Positions 25,396 to 33,500 of a DNA stretch of 34,013 nt are shown one piece after another. The stretch is from assembly GCF_016236915.1 (NCBI RefSeq), contig NZ_JAEHOK010000029.1, positions 1 to 34,013 on the forward strand, given 5' to 3'. This DNA comes from Salegentibacter maritimus (GTDB taxonomy: Bacteria; Bacteroidota; Bacteroidia; Flavobacteriales; Flavobacteriaceae). Numbering within the stretch: position 1 is the stretch's first letter; each line of letters opens with the position of its first letter. Made by a program: the position numbers and the translations under genes. Below the pieces are notes generated by a model, which had not been told where the DNA came from, searched no databases, and saw only the letters and a list, made by a program, of their open reading frames with translations.

Positions 25396-25713
25396 AATAT
25401 TTATCTTTAATACCTCCTGGAGGTTTTATTTCCTGAATATATTCAGAAAACAAATGATTCTAAAACTATAAGACTCATTCTACCAAGTACGCTATACATC
25501 GCCTTTAATTTATTTCAGAGTCTACCCCGATTTTTCATCGGGAATCTAATTTCTTAAAAATCAAAAAGATAATAGAATCTGAAACAAGTTTGGCTTGACG
25601 AAAACATGACTTTTCTGAAGGCCTTTTTTATTTGTTTGCAAAATTAGTGTAAAAATTCCGGTTTACCCGAAACTTAGAAAGCGGAAGTTATTTGAACTAT
25701 TAAATTGAAGCTC
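25396..25713. other. 318-bp region between era and der with palindromes and a possible der promoter
   Basis: No gene is seen. On the minus strand a perfect TAnnTTTG box (TAATTTTG) lies at 25646-25639 and would give der a leader of about 240 nt. Within that leader are a 6-bp hairpin CCCGAT/ATCGGG (25526-25542), the 14-bp palindrome CTGAATATATTCAG (25433-25446), and ACCTCC/GGAGGT (25412-25424) next to the der start. The last includes AGGAGGT, which on the minus strand reads as a strong Shine-Dalgarno-like sequence about 17 nt from the ATG, farther than usual. Confidence 0.45.
25639..25646 (-). promoter_or_regulatory. Candidate -7 box for der
   Basis: TAATTTTG on the minus strand is a full match to TAnnTTTG, located between the era stop and the der start. 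No good -33 element is seen, and der could also be read through from era. Confidence 0.4.
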
Positions 25714-26595
25714 TTAATCATTATACCCAAAGCGCTTTAACTGGCGCTGGTCGCTTCTCCAATTTTTATTTACTTTCACATAAAGCTCTAAATGCACCTG
25801 TTTTCCAAAAAATTTCTCAAGGTCTTTTCTGGCTTCTACTCCCACTCTTTTTAAAGCAGCACCTTTATGGCCTATAATGATTCCTTTTTGCGTATCGCGT
25901 TCTACCATAATTACGCTTCGCATTCTAATAATTTCATCTTCTTCAAAAAATTCCTGGGTATCAATTTCTACTGCATACGGAATTTCTTTTTTGTAGTGCA
26001 TTAAAATCTTTTCCCTAATTATTTCATTTACAAAAAAACGTTCGGGTTTATCGGTAAGCGTATCTTTTGGATAAAAGGCAGGAGATTCAGGCAACAATTC
26101 AATAATTCTAGTAAAAACCTCCTTTACATTAAATCCCTCTAATGCAGAAACCGGGAAGATCTCGGCATTGGGCACTTTTTCTCTCCATAATTGCACCTGG
26201 CTCTCTAATTCTTCCTGGTTAGATTTATCAATTTTATTCAGCAACAAAAGAATAGGGATATCGGCAGCAATAATTTTATTAAAGAAAGCTTCATCTTTTA
26301 ATTCCTTTTCGCCAATTTCAACCATATATATCAAAACATCGGCATCCTCAAAAGCCGATTTCACAAAATCCATCATAGATTCCTGTAATTGATAGGCCGG
26401 TTTAATAATTCCCGGGGTATCACTTAGAATCACTTGAAAATCTTCGCCATTTACAATTCCCAAGATACGGTGGCGCGTGGTTTGAGCTTTAGAAGTTATA
26501 ATAGATAGCTTTTCACCTACAAAAGCATTCATAAGGGTAGATTTGCCCACATTTGGGTTCCCTATAATATTTACAAATCCTGCTTTATGTGCCAT
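25714..26595 (-). CDS. era: GTPase Era
   Basis: This 293-residue protein has the Era layout: a GTPase domain with GNPNVGKS (12-19), SDTPG (58-62) and NKID, then a C-terminal KH domain with the GIIIGHKGAALKRVG loop (about 237-251) and the family ending VKVNKNWRSDQRQLKRFGY. Era binds 16S rRNA and assists 30S maturation. The KITSKAQTTRHRI-like G2 segment is present (TSKAQTTRHRILG). It is transcribed from a perfect -7 box at 26622-26615. It lies directly before der in the same orientation, placing two ribosome-assembly GTPases together. Confidence 0.97.
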   Translation of the reverse strand: MAHKAGFVNIIGNPNVGKSTLMNAFVGEKLSIITSKAQTTRHRILGIVNGEDFQVILSDTPGIIKPAYQLQESMMDFVKSAFEDADVLIYMVEIGEKELKDEAFFNKIIAADIPILLLLNKIDKSNQEELESQVQLWREKVPNAEIFPVSALEGFNVKEVFTRIIELLPESPAFYPKDTLTDKPERFFVNEIIREKILMHYKKEIPYAVEIDTQEFFEEDEIIRMRSVIMVERDTQKGIIIGHKGAALKRVGVEARKDLEKFFGKQVHLELYVKVNKNWRSDQRQLKRFGYND

Positions 26596-26614
26596 TTTAA
26601 TAATTTTTATGATG

Positions 26615-26622
26615 CAAAGGTA
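26615..26622 (-). promoter_or_regulatory. -7 box of the era promoter
   Basis: TACCTTTG on the minus strand is a full TAnnTTTG match 20 bp upstream of the era ATG, giving a leader of roughly 10-15 nt. No clear -33 element is visible at the standard distance. Confidence 0.55.
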
Positions 26623-26701
26623 AGACGATTAGATAATAGTTATCTTCTTTGTTTCAAATTATTTCCAAAAAAGTAATTCTCGCCGGCTGCAATAAAAATT
26701 A

Positions 26702-26718
26702 ATTATCAATTTGATAAT
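26702..26718. promoter_or_regulatory. Operator-like palindrome ATTATCAA-T-TTGATAAT
   Basis: Perfect 8-bp arms with a 1-nt spacer, about 57 bp upstream of the SulP -33 element and about 80 bp upstream of the era -7 box. The size suits a dimeric repressor or activator site. AT-richness lowers its significance. Confidence 0.4.
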
Positions 26719-26753
26719 CAAGTTAAATCTTATTTATAAAGCGCTAAAAATTA

Positions 26754-26765
26754 CCACTTAAGTGG
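26754..26765. promoter_or_regulatory. Perfect 12-bp palindrome CCACTTAAGTGG upstream of the SulP promoter
   Basis: The palindrome ends 9 bp before the TTTG -33 element, a typical activator position. It is the least AT-rich palindrome in this region, which makes chance less likely. Confidence 0.45.
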
Positions 26766-26774
26766 CACGAAGCT

Positions 26775-26803
26775 TTTGTATTCAAAATAATTGGCTAATT
26801 TTG
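26775..26803 (+). promoter_or_regulatory. Promoter of the SulP gene
   Basis: TTTG at 26775-26778 and TAATTTTG at 26796-26803 are separated by 17 nt, the best-formed Bacteroidetes promoter in the window. Expected transcription start is near 26808-26810, giving a leader of about 140 nt before the ATG at 26948. Confidence 0.6.
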
Positions 26804-26812
26804 ACGCCTCTT

Positions 26813-26860
26813 ATGAAACAAGGAATTAGCAAATATTCGTCTCCACTTACTCCGCCCTAG
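26813..26860 (+). CDS. Candidate leader peptide upstream of the SulP gene
   Basis: An ATG at 26813, only a few nt after the predicted transcription start, opens a 15-codon frame encoding MKQGISKYSSPLTPP and ending in TAG. The final Pro-Pro before the stop is a sequence type known to slow ribosomes. A hairpin (26904-26919) follows before the SulP start. A role in translation-dependent control is possible, but a chance ORF is quite possible too. Confidence 0.25.
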   Translation: MKQGISKYSSPLTPP

Positions 26861-26947
26861 GCAATTAAGGTTTTACTTTTATTATATTCCAACATTATTT
26901 TCTGCGGAAAATATTCCGCTCCCAATACTTATTAAAATTAAATTCTG

Positions 26948-28486
26948 ATGCAAAAAATCTTCAACCTGTTTGATTTTTCACAAAAAGTTGATTATAAAAA
27001 TGAAGTCCTTGCAGGACTTACCGTAGCGATGACTATGATTCCAGAATCCTTATCTTTTGCTATTCTTGCAGATTTCCCCCCACTGGTAGGTTTGTATGCA
27101 GCTTTTATTATGGGGATTATTACCGCCGTACTTGGAGGGCGCCCGGGCATGGTTTCTGGTGGTGCCGGCGCTACCGTGGTAGTTTTAATCGCTTTAATGA
27201 ATTCCCACGGATTAGAATATGTATTCGCGGCAGTGGCCATGGCCGGAATTATTCAAATTGCAGTCGGGATCTTTAAGCTGGGTAAATTTATTCGGCTAGT
27301 ACCGCAACCTGTAATGTTCGGGTTTGTTAATGGCTTGGCAGTAATTATATTCACTGCCCAATTAGAACAGTTTAAAGAAATAATTAATGGCCAGGTACAA
27401 TGGCTAACCGGAGATGCTTTATTAATTATGATAGTACTGGTAGCGTTAACTATTGGCATCATTCTTATTCTCCCAAAAATAACCAAAACAGTACCACCAT
27501 CTTTAGTAGCCATATTGGTTGTTTTCGCTATTGTTTATTTCTTCGGAATTGAAACAAGACAAGTAAAAGATATTGCTTCAGTTAGTGGTAGCTTACCACC
27601 TTTCCATATTCCACAGGTTCCCCTTACCTGGGAAATGTTACAGGTGATTTTTCCATATGGACTAATTATGGCTGCAGTAGGTTTAACTGAAGGTCTATTA
27701 ACATTAAATCTCGTTGATGAAATCACAGGGACCCGTGGCCGTAGTAATAAAGAGTGTTTAGCCCAGGGAACTGCAAACATTGCCAATGGCTTCTTCTACG
27801 GAATGGGCGGCTGCCCTATGTTAGCCCAAACACTGGTAAATTTATCTTCTGGATCTCGCGCACGGCTTTCTGGAATTGTAGCTGCATTTACCATTCTAGT
27901 TATAATTCTCGTAGGTGCACCGGTAATAGAACTATTACCAATGGCCGCACTAACCGGGGTAATGATTATGGTTGCCGTGGGAACTTTTGAGTGGGCTAGT
28001 CTAAAAACCTTTAGAAGAATGCCCAAGTCTGATGTTCTGGTAATGGTTTTGGTAACTTTAGTAACCATAATTCTTCATAACCTTGCATTGGCAGTACTTG
28101 TGGGAGTAATTATCTCAGCCCTGGTTTTTGCCTGGGATAATGCCAAACGCATTCGTGCCAGAAAACGAGTAGACGAAGAAGGTATAAAACATTATGAAAT
28201 TTATGGGCCACTTTTCTTCGGATCTGTACAGGCATTCAATGATAAATTTGATGTTTTAAACGACCCTGAAGAAGTGATTATAGATTTTTCTGAAAGTCGT
28301 GTAGTAGATATGTCGGGAATTGAGGCATTAAATAAACTTACAGAAAGGTATCAGAAACAAGGTAAGAAATTACACCTAAGACATTTAAGTGAAGATTGTA
28401 GGAGCCTATTAAGTAATGCAGATGCTATTATTGAAGTAAATATTCTGGAAGACCCTACGTATAAAGTTGCAGTAGAAAAGGCTTAA
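26948..28486 (+). CDS. SulP family anion permease with STAS domain
   Basis: This 512-residue inner-membrane protein has the SLC26/SulP layout. The N-terminal transporter block includes LAGLTVAMTMIPESLSFAILADFPPLVGLYAAF and GGRPGMVSGGAGATVV, with 12 or more hydrophobic segments up to about residue 395. A cytoplasmic STAS domain follows at about 410-505 (EVIIDFSESRVVDMSGIEALNKL). Family members carry sulfate, bicarbonate or other anions; the substrate cannot be told from sequence alone. No carbonic anhydrase or sulfate-assimilation gene is adjacent. A strong promoter with palindromes and a leader precede it, suggesting regulated expression. The unnamed gene at 28524 follows after 37 bp and is probably co-transcribed. 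Confidence 0.94.
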   Translation: MQKIFNLFDFSQKVDYKNEVLAGLTVAMTMIPESLSFAILADFPPLVGLYAAFIMGIITAVLGGRPGMVSGGAGATVVVLIALMNSHGLEYVFAAVAMAGIIQIAVGIFKLGKFIRLVPQPVMFGFVNGLAVIIFTAQLEQFKEIINGQVQWLTGDALLIMIVLVALTIGIILILPKITKTVPPSLVAILVVFAIVYFFGIETRQVKDIASVSGSLPPFHIPQVPLTWEMLQVIFPYGLIMAAVGLTEGLLTLNLVDEITGTRGRSNKECLAQGTANIANGFFYGMGGCPMLAQTLVNLSSGSRARLSGIVAAFTILVIILVGAPVIELLPMAALTGVMIMVAVGTFEWASLKTFRRMPKSDVLVMVLVTLVTIILHNLALAVLVGVIISALVFAWDNAKRIRARKRVDEEGIKHYEIYGPLFFGSVQAFNDKFDVLNDPEEVIIDFSESRVVDMSGIEALNKLTERYQKQGKKLHLRHLSEDCRSLLSNADAIIEVNILEDPTYKVAVEKA

Positions 28487-28523
28487 GTTTCTTAACTTTA
28501 TACTTCAAACTAAAACGCATATC

Positions 28524-29954
28524 ATGTCTATAATTTCGGAAGGAGAGAAAGAGTTTGAAGAAATAACCTCTGTGCAAAATAAGGCCATGCGCCTTAACCT
28601 CAATGAAAATATATACGGCACCTTTGCTGAAATTGGCGCCGGCCAGGAAACAGTGCGCCATTTTTTTAGGGCAGGGAGTGCTTCGGGCACGGTGGCAAAA
28701 ACCCTTAGTGCCTATGATAAAGATTTTAGTGATGCCATATACGGGATTGAAGATGATGGGCGCTATGTTACAGAGCAGCGCTTAACCAGTATGATGCGTT
28801 ACGAGACGGGACTTATAGAAGAACGCATTTCACGCTTAAAACATCCTAATAAACTTTTTTTCAGCTATGCAAATACAGTAGCTACCATAGACTGGGCAAA
28901 GAAATACAAAGGCCACGGATGGCTGGGAATTAGGTTTCAAACCACGCCTGGAGAAGACTATAGTGAAATTGTTTTACACGTACAATTTCATGAAAATAAT
29001 GCGGTTCATCAGCAAATTAGTTTAGGTATCATGGGGGTAAACCTCATTTATGGCGCATTTTATCACCACGATGATCCCAAAAAACTACTCAAACACCTTT
29101 TTGACCATCTTACCACCGACAAAATTGAAATTGATGCTATTAATTTTACAGGGCCTGTTTTTAAAAATGTAGATAATCGTTTAATGAGTTTAGAGCTGGT
29201 TAAAAATGGAATCACCGAAGCCATTATGTTTGCTCCCGACGGTAATAATGTGTTACCGGCCAGTATTCTCTACAAAAGAAATATTTTAACGCTTCGCGGA
29301 AGTTTCAGGCCTGTTACGAAGGTAAATATGGCGATGTATGAAAAATCGCTTAAGCTTTTTTTAAATGAAAGAAAGGTAGATAAAGATAAGACGGTAGTTA
29401 TTTTTGAAATTACTCTTTCCAATCTTAAAGGAGAAGGGGAAATAGACGAACGTGACTTTTTAGACAGAGCAGACTTATTAGGTTCTTTGGGGCAAACGGT
29501 AATGATTTCAAACTTTCAGGAATATTATAAGGTTGTAGAGTATTTTGGACAACATACCAAAGAAAGAATGGGACTTACCATGGGAGTAAGTACGCTAAAA
29601 GATATTTTTGACCAAAGATATTACAGGCATTTAAGCGGAGGAATTTTGGAGGCCTTTGGAAAGTTATTCTTTAAAAGCCTGAAGATTTATTTATACCCAT
29701 TAAAAGACGAGGAAACGGGTGAAATTATTACTAGTGAAAACTTAAAAGTTCACCCCAGAATGCAGGAGCTATATCAATATTTTAAAGATAATGGCCGGGT
29801 AGTAGATATTAAAGATTATGATCCTGAAACTTTAGATATCCATTCAAGACAGGTTCATGAGATGATTATAGAAGGAAAAGCCGGTTGGGAAGCTATGCTT
29901 CCGGAAAGCACAACAAAAATGATTAAAGAAAAATCACTTTTTAAAGGAAAATAG
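28524..29954 (+). CDS. Conserved-looking cytoplasmic protein of unknown function
   Basis: I do not recognise a named domain in this 476-residue protein. It has no signal peptide or membrane segment, is rich in charged residues, and opens with ISEGEKEFEEITSVQNKAMRL followed by NENIYGTFAEIGAGQETVRH. Other distinctive blocks are FRAGSASGTVAKTLSAYDKDFSDAIYG, MMRYETGLIEERI, HGWLGIRFQTTPGEDYSEIVLH and NVLPASILYKRNILTLRGSFRPVT. The GAGQETVRHFFRAGSASGTVAKT part is glycine-rich but is not a standard P-loop or Rossmann motif. Codon use looks like the neighbours. The ATG at 28524 gives a natural start. It follows the SulP gene by 37 bp and ends at a strong terminator, so the two form a unit. Confidence 0.85.
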   Translation: MSIISEGEKEFEEITSVQNKAMRLNLNENIYGTFAEIGAGQETVRHFFRAGSASGTVAKTLSAYDKDFSDAIYGIEDDGRYVTEQRLTSMMRYETGLIEERISRLKHPNKLFFSYANTVATIDWAKKYKGHGWLGIRFQTTPGEDYSEIVLHVQFHENNAVHQQISLGIMGVNLIYGAFYHHDDPKKLLKHLFDHLTTDKIEIDAINFTGPVFKNVDNRLMSLELVKNGITEAIMFAPDGNNVLPASILYKRNILTLRGSFRPVTKVNMAMYEKSLKLFLNERKVDKDKTVVIFEITLSNLKGEGEIDERDFLDRADLLGSLGQTVMISNFQEYYKVVEYFGQHTKERMGLTMGVSTLKDIFDQRYYRHLSGGILEAFGKLFFKSLKIYLYPLKDEETGEIITSENLKVHPRMQELYQYFKDNGRVVDIKDYDPETLDIHSRQVHEMIIEGKAGWEAMLPESTTKMIKEKSLFKGK

Positions 29955-29961
29955 AAAAATA

Positions 29962-29996
29962 AAAAAGCCGTTAGAATTAACTTCAAACGGCTTTTT
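29962..29996. terminator. Bidirectional terminator between convergent genes
   Basis: AAAAAGCCGTT (29962-29972) pairs with AACGGCTTTTT (29986-29996) in an 11-bp stem with a 13-nt loop. A and T tracts flank both sides, so it can end both the unknown gene (stop at 29954) and the M1 peptidase gene (stop at 30014). Confidence 0.9.
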
Positions 29997-30013
29997 CTTT
30001 GTTCAATATACTC

Positions 30014-31960
30014 TTAATCTTCGTAGAAAGTATTTGGCCAGGAATCATTACCTGAATTTACATCGGGCAGAATCTTATTTGGATCTAATTCCACCTTTTC
30101 AATCGCTTTATCGGTTCGGTGCAGATAGTTCCACGAATCTCCACGTTGCCATATCTCAACCGGAAGTGTAACTTCTTCAGAAGAACCATCACCATAAGTA
30201 ATTTCCATTTTAACAGGCATAGGAATTTCTCCTTCATTTGAAAGAGAAACCACATAATTACCTTCATAGGCTCTTACCGCATCTATTCCCAGGTCTATAT
30301 TTCCTGTACCATAAAACCATTTACTAAAAAACCAGGAAAGATTTTCCCCTGAAACGTTTTCCATATGGTTAAAGAAATCTGCTGGTTGTGGATGTTTATA
30401 CGCCCATGTTTCAATATAAGATTTAAAAGCATTATCAAAACGCTCTTCGCCCAAAATATATTCTCTAAGCAATAATAAACCAATAGCGGGCTTATAATAA
30501 GCTATCATCCCAAGGTTTCTTAGGTTAGAAACATCTGGATAGGTATCTATGCCTTCACGCTGCTCACTGGTAAACCAGCCAGTCATATTCCTGGTTTTAT
30601 TTAATCTTGCCGGATACTCTCCATTGTTAAATTCTACAGTACTGTAATAATTAATAAAAGTATTAAAACCTTCGTCCATCCAGGCATATCTTCTTTCGTT
30701 ACTTCCTACAATCATAGGAAACCAATTATGCCCAAATTCGTGATCTGTAACTCCCCATAAAGAAGCACCTTCACTTTTCCAACTACAGAAATTTAATGCC
30801 GGATATTCCATTCCACCAATATCGGCTGCAACATTTATAGCTACAGGATAAGGATATTCAAACCATTTGTTTGAATAATGTTCTACAGAAGCTTTAGAAT
30901 ATTCGGTTGAACGGCCCCAGGCACCCTGCCCGTCACTTTCTTTAGGATAAGCCGATTGTGCCATGGCTTTCTTTCCGCTAGGCAAATCTATTTTGGCTGC
31001 ATCCCAAATAAATGCTTTTGAAGAACCAAAAGCTATATCGCGGGTGTTTTCCATTTTAAAATGCCAGGTAAGCGTACCTTCTTGTTTTGCACGCAAAGAC
31101 ATATCGTTTACTTCCTCGGGCTTGATTAAATACACGGTAGAATCGCTTTTAGAAGCTTTTTCCATTCTTTCCCTTACGGTAGGAGATAAAACCTGCCTGG
31201 GGTTTTGCAATTCCCCTGATGCTACTACTATGTGACTTGCAGGTGCAGTAATTTTATAGTCGTAGTCGCCATAATCAAGGTAAAATTCGCCAGCGCCAAG
31301 ATAAGGTTCAATATTCCATCCTTCTACATCATCATAAACCGCTGCTTTAGGAAACCATTGTGCTAAAGCATAAATAGTACCATCTTCAACAGCAAGTCTT
31401 CCCATACGATCCATACCTTCTACCGGAATCTTGTACTCAAAATTCATAGAAACGGTAGCTTCACCACCATTGGCAGGAATTGGGTCATCAAAAAATACCT
31501 GCATCCTGGTGTCCGATATTATATATTCTGAAGAAGAACTTCTTTTTACCTTAGCTTTAAGGTTGGTAATGGTATATCCTCCATCTATATCGCCATTATA
31601 ACGATTTCCCTGAATTGGAGTGGTTAAATATCCGCGAGAATCTTCTTTAAAACGGTTTTGCTCTAAATGCATCCATATAAAATCTAAATCTTGAGGACTA
31701 TTATTTGTATAGGTTAGCTCAATATGCCCTTGTATGGTATGATCTTCATCGTTTAAAGTCACTTCAATTTTATAATCGGTTTCGTTTTGCCAATATTCCG
31801 GCCCCGGTTTACCTGAAGCTGAGCGGTACATATTACCACTGCGATCCATAAATTCATTAAAATCTTTTTGGTTGTTCTCTACAACCTCCTGGGCATTGGT
31901 ACCGGTAGAAAACAAACCGGCAACTGCCAGACCAAGCATAGCTCTGGATAGGTATCTCAT
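30014..31960 (-). CDS. M1 family metallopeptidase (secreted)
   Basis: This 648-residue protein has a signal peptide ending near TNAQ (residue 24). An N-terminal beta-rich domain precedes a gluzincin core. The zinc site is intact: HEFGHNW (H407, E408, H411) and E430 in DEGFNTF, exactly 18 residues after H411. The exopeptidase GxMEN loop appears as GGMEYP (382-387), with Tyr at the Asn position. A Bacteroidota-typical C-terminal region with DLGIDAVRAYEGNYVVSLSNEGEIPMPV completes it. It is expected to trim peptides in the periplasm or at the cell surface. There is no T9SS sorting domain at the end (NSGNDSWPNTFYED). Confidence 0.94.
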   Translation of the reverse strand: MRYLSRAMLGLAVAGLFSTGTNAQEVVENNQKDFNEFMDRSGNMYRSASGKPGPEYWQNETDYKIEVTLNDEDHTIQGHIELTYTNNSPQDLDFIWMHLEQNRFKEDSRGYLTTPIQGNRYNGDIDGGYTITNLKAKVKRSSSSEYIISDTRMQVFFDDPIPANGGEATVSMNFEYKIPVEGMDRMGRLAVEDGTIYALAQWFPKAAVYDDVEGWNIEPYLGAGEFYLDYGDYDYKITAPASHIVVASGELQNPRQVLSPTVRERMEKASKSDSTVYLIKPEEVNDMSLRAKQEGTLTWHFKMENTRDIAFGSSKAFIWDAAKIDLPSGKKAMAQSAYPKESDGQGAWGRSTEYSKASVEHYSNKWFEYPYPVAINVAADIGGMEYPALNFCSWKSEGASLWGVTDHEFGHNWFPMIVGSNERRYAWMDEGFNTFINYYSTVEFNNGEYPARLNKTRNMTGWFTSEQREGIDTYPDVSNLRNLGMIAYYKPAIGLLLLREYILGEERFDNAFKSYIETWAYKHPQPADFFNHMENVSGENLSWFFSKWFYGTGNIDLGIDAVRAYEGNYVVSLSNEGEIPMPVKMEITYGDGSSEEVTLPVEIWQRGDSWNYLHRTDKAIEKVELDPNKILPDVNSGNDSWPNTFYED

Positions 31961-32053
31961 TCCTTTAAAATTTTTATTATAACTGCCGCTAATTTAACCA
32001 AACTGTTCAAGAATCCCTGACAAAATGAAGTTTATAAAAAAAGCTTCGGAAAA

Positions 32054-32518
32054 TTAGGTAGAAAAATGCGTTTTACTGCTTCTATCGTACATTATGATAC
32101 TCCCAGCCACAGAAACATTTAAACTTAAGCTTGACTGGAATTTTACCAAAAAATGAGATTTTTCGATAGCTTCTTTAGATAGGCCATGATCTTCTGCTCC
32201 CAGTAGATAAACACAACGCCTGGGGTGCTTAAACGTTTCGAGTGCTTCGGCTTCATCGGTAAGTTCCACACCTACCAACATGGCTCCTTTTGGGAGATGT
32301 GCATAAAAATCTTCAAAGGTTTTGTAGTGGAAATAAGGCATGGCACCTACAGCTTTATGAGTGTCACAAGCCTGCTTTGCATAACGATTACCTATGGTAT
32401 AAATGAAGCTTGCCCCCATATTTTGGGCCGAACGCCATAGTACTCCAAGATTTTCAGGAGTTTTCCCATTCTGTATTCCAATTCCAAAAAATCCCTGTTC
32501 CAAATTATTTATTCTCAT
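32054..32518 (-). CDS. SpoU/TrmH family RNA 2'-O-methyltransferase
   Basis: This 154-residue protein is a compact SPOUT enzyme with the three family motifs: NLGVLWRSAQNMGA (motif 1, N23 to A36, with R29), VYLLGAEDHGLS (motif 2, 103-114) and SLSLNVSVAGSIIMYD (motif 3, 130-145, SAM-binding knot). Such proteins methylate a ribose in tRNA or rRNA. The target is not decidable here; TrmL-like tRNA or 23S rRNA sites are both possible. It has no N-terminal substrate-binding extension. A full -7 box (TATTTTTG, 32533-32526 minus) ends 7 bp before the ATG, implying a very short leader. It is 93 bp upstream of the M1 peptidase gene. Confidence 0.92.
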   Translation of the reverse strand: MRINNLEQGFFGIGIQNGKTPENLGVLWRSAQNMGASFIYTIGNRYAKQACDTHKAVGAMPYFHYKTFEDFYAHLPKGAMLVGVELTDEAEALETFKHPRRCVYLLGAEDHGLSKEAIEKSHFLVKFQSSLSLNVSVAGSIIMYDRSSKTHFST

Positions 32519-32525
32519 AGTGCTT

Positions 32526-32533
32526 CAAAAATA
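32526..32533 (-). promoter_or_regulatory. -7 box of the SpoU methylase gene
   Basis: TATTTTTG on the minus strand is a full TAnnTTTG match ending 7 bp upstream of the ATG at 32518, so the message would have almost no leader. No -33 element is obvious. Confidence 0.45.
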
Positions 32534-32632
32534 GTAGAATTAATATTTCCAGGCTACGCCTGAGAGACTAAACCTGATATTCCTCATTTCTAATTATATT
32601 TATGTAGCTTAAATTTATTGAAAACCATTGTC

Positions 32633-33463
32633 ATGAAATATATTTTAATACCAACTGATTTCTCTGAGTCTGCAAATAACGCCTCTGAGTTTGCACTTGC
32701 TCTTGCACATTCATTACAACTTCCCGTACGTTTTTTACATAGTGTACCCACACCGGTAGACTGGAGCAAACTACCGAAAGAAGATGAAAAAAAATATCCT
32801 GAAACTAAAGAAAGAATTAACAATGCCAAAAACGAATTAAAAAAATGGGAACAAAAAGCGAATAAAAATAATGTTGAAGCAGAATATAGTATAATCTATA
32901 ATACAGGCATGGATGATTTGGTAAATTATGTTCATCCTAAATATTATGAATTAGTTGTTATGGGAACGCATGGCACTAAAGGCATTGAAAAAATATTAGG
33001 TTCTAACACCCAAAAACTAATTAGACAATCTCAGCTTCCGGTATTAGCAATAAAGAGTTACTTTGATTTTAACAGACTAAAGAAAATTCTTATAGCTACC
33101 GACTTACAGGAAAAATCATTAAAAGCCTTTGAAAAAATCTATAACATCCTAACAAAATTAAAAAGCCAAATTGAAATCGTTTACATAAATACTCCTTATA
33201 ATTTTAAAGAAACAGATGAAATTGATAATATGGCTAATGAGTTTCTAGAAAAAATTGGAATTAAAGATTTAAAAGTTCGGTGTTTAAATGCCAATAATGA
33301 AGCTCGTGGGTTAGGAATGGCTCTTAACAAATTAAAACCCGACCTATTCACAAGTATAACACATCATCGCACAGGCTTCGATACTATTTTTAGCCCAAGC
33401 ATTACCGAAGAAATAATTAACAACTACGATCTTCCTGTATTGAGTATTAACCGGGAAATTTAA
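32633..33463 (+). CDS. Tandem universal stress protein
   Basis: From the ATG at 32633 the product is 276 residues with two Usp domains. Domain 1 (about 1-140) opens MKYILIPTDFSESANNASEF. It carries the nucleotide-loop pattern GTHGTKGIEKILGSNTQKLI, matching G-x2-G-x9-G-S/T, so ATP binding is likely. Domain 2 (about 146-276) opens KKILIATDLQEKSLKAF but its corresponding loop (HHRTGFDTIFSPSITEEI) lacks the glycines, so it is probably non-binding. An in-frame TTG at 32618 would add five residues and is less likely. The cytochrome c gene follows after 76 bp, with an inverted repeat directly at its start. Such proteins often respond to oxygen or redox change in Bacteroidota. Confidence 0.92.
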   Translation: MKYILIPTDFSESANNASEFALALAHSLQLPVRFLHSVPTPVDWSKLPKEDEKKYPETKERINNAKNELKKWEQKANKNNVEAEYSIIYNTGMDDLVNYVHPKYYELVVMGTHGTKGIEKILGSNTQKLIRQSQLPVLAIKSYFDFNRLKKILIATDLQEKSLKAFEKIYNILTKLKSQIEIVYINTPYNFKETDEIDNMANEFLEKIGIKDLKVRCLNANNEARGLGMALNKLKPDLFTSITHHRTGFDTIFSPSITEEIINNYDLPVLSINREI

Positions 33464-33500
33464 ATTGAAAATATAGGTATTTCCCCTATAAGTTGATTTC

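Larger units (their letters stand above)
26596..26947. other. 352-bp divergent regulatory region between era and the SulP gene
   Basis: It holds the era -7 box, two palindromes (26702-26718 and 26754-26765), a plus-strand promoter (26775-26803), a 15-codon leader ORF (26813-26860) and a 6-bp hairpin GCGGAA/TTCCGC (26904-26919) shortly before the SulP ATG. Each is described separately. No larger gene is present. Confidence 0.6.

Noticed and set aside
26813-26947. N-terminal extension of the SulP protein from 26813
   Set aside because: The ATG is in frame with SulP, but TAG at 26858-26860 and a further stop before 26948 interrupt it, so it can only be a separate short ORF.
32550-32562. Short CAGGC-TAC-GCCTG hairpin between the SpoU and stress-protein genes
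   Set aside because: The stem is only 5 bp with a 3-nt loop and no T run; it is too weak to call.
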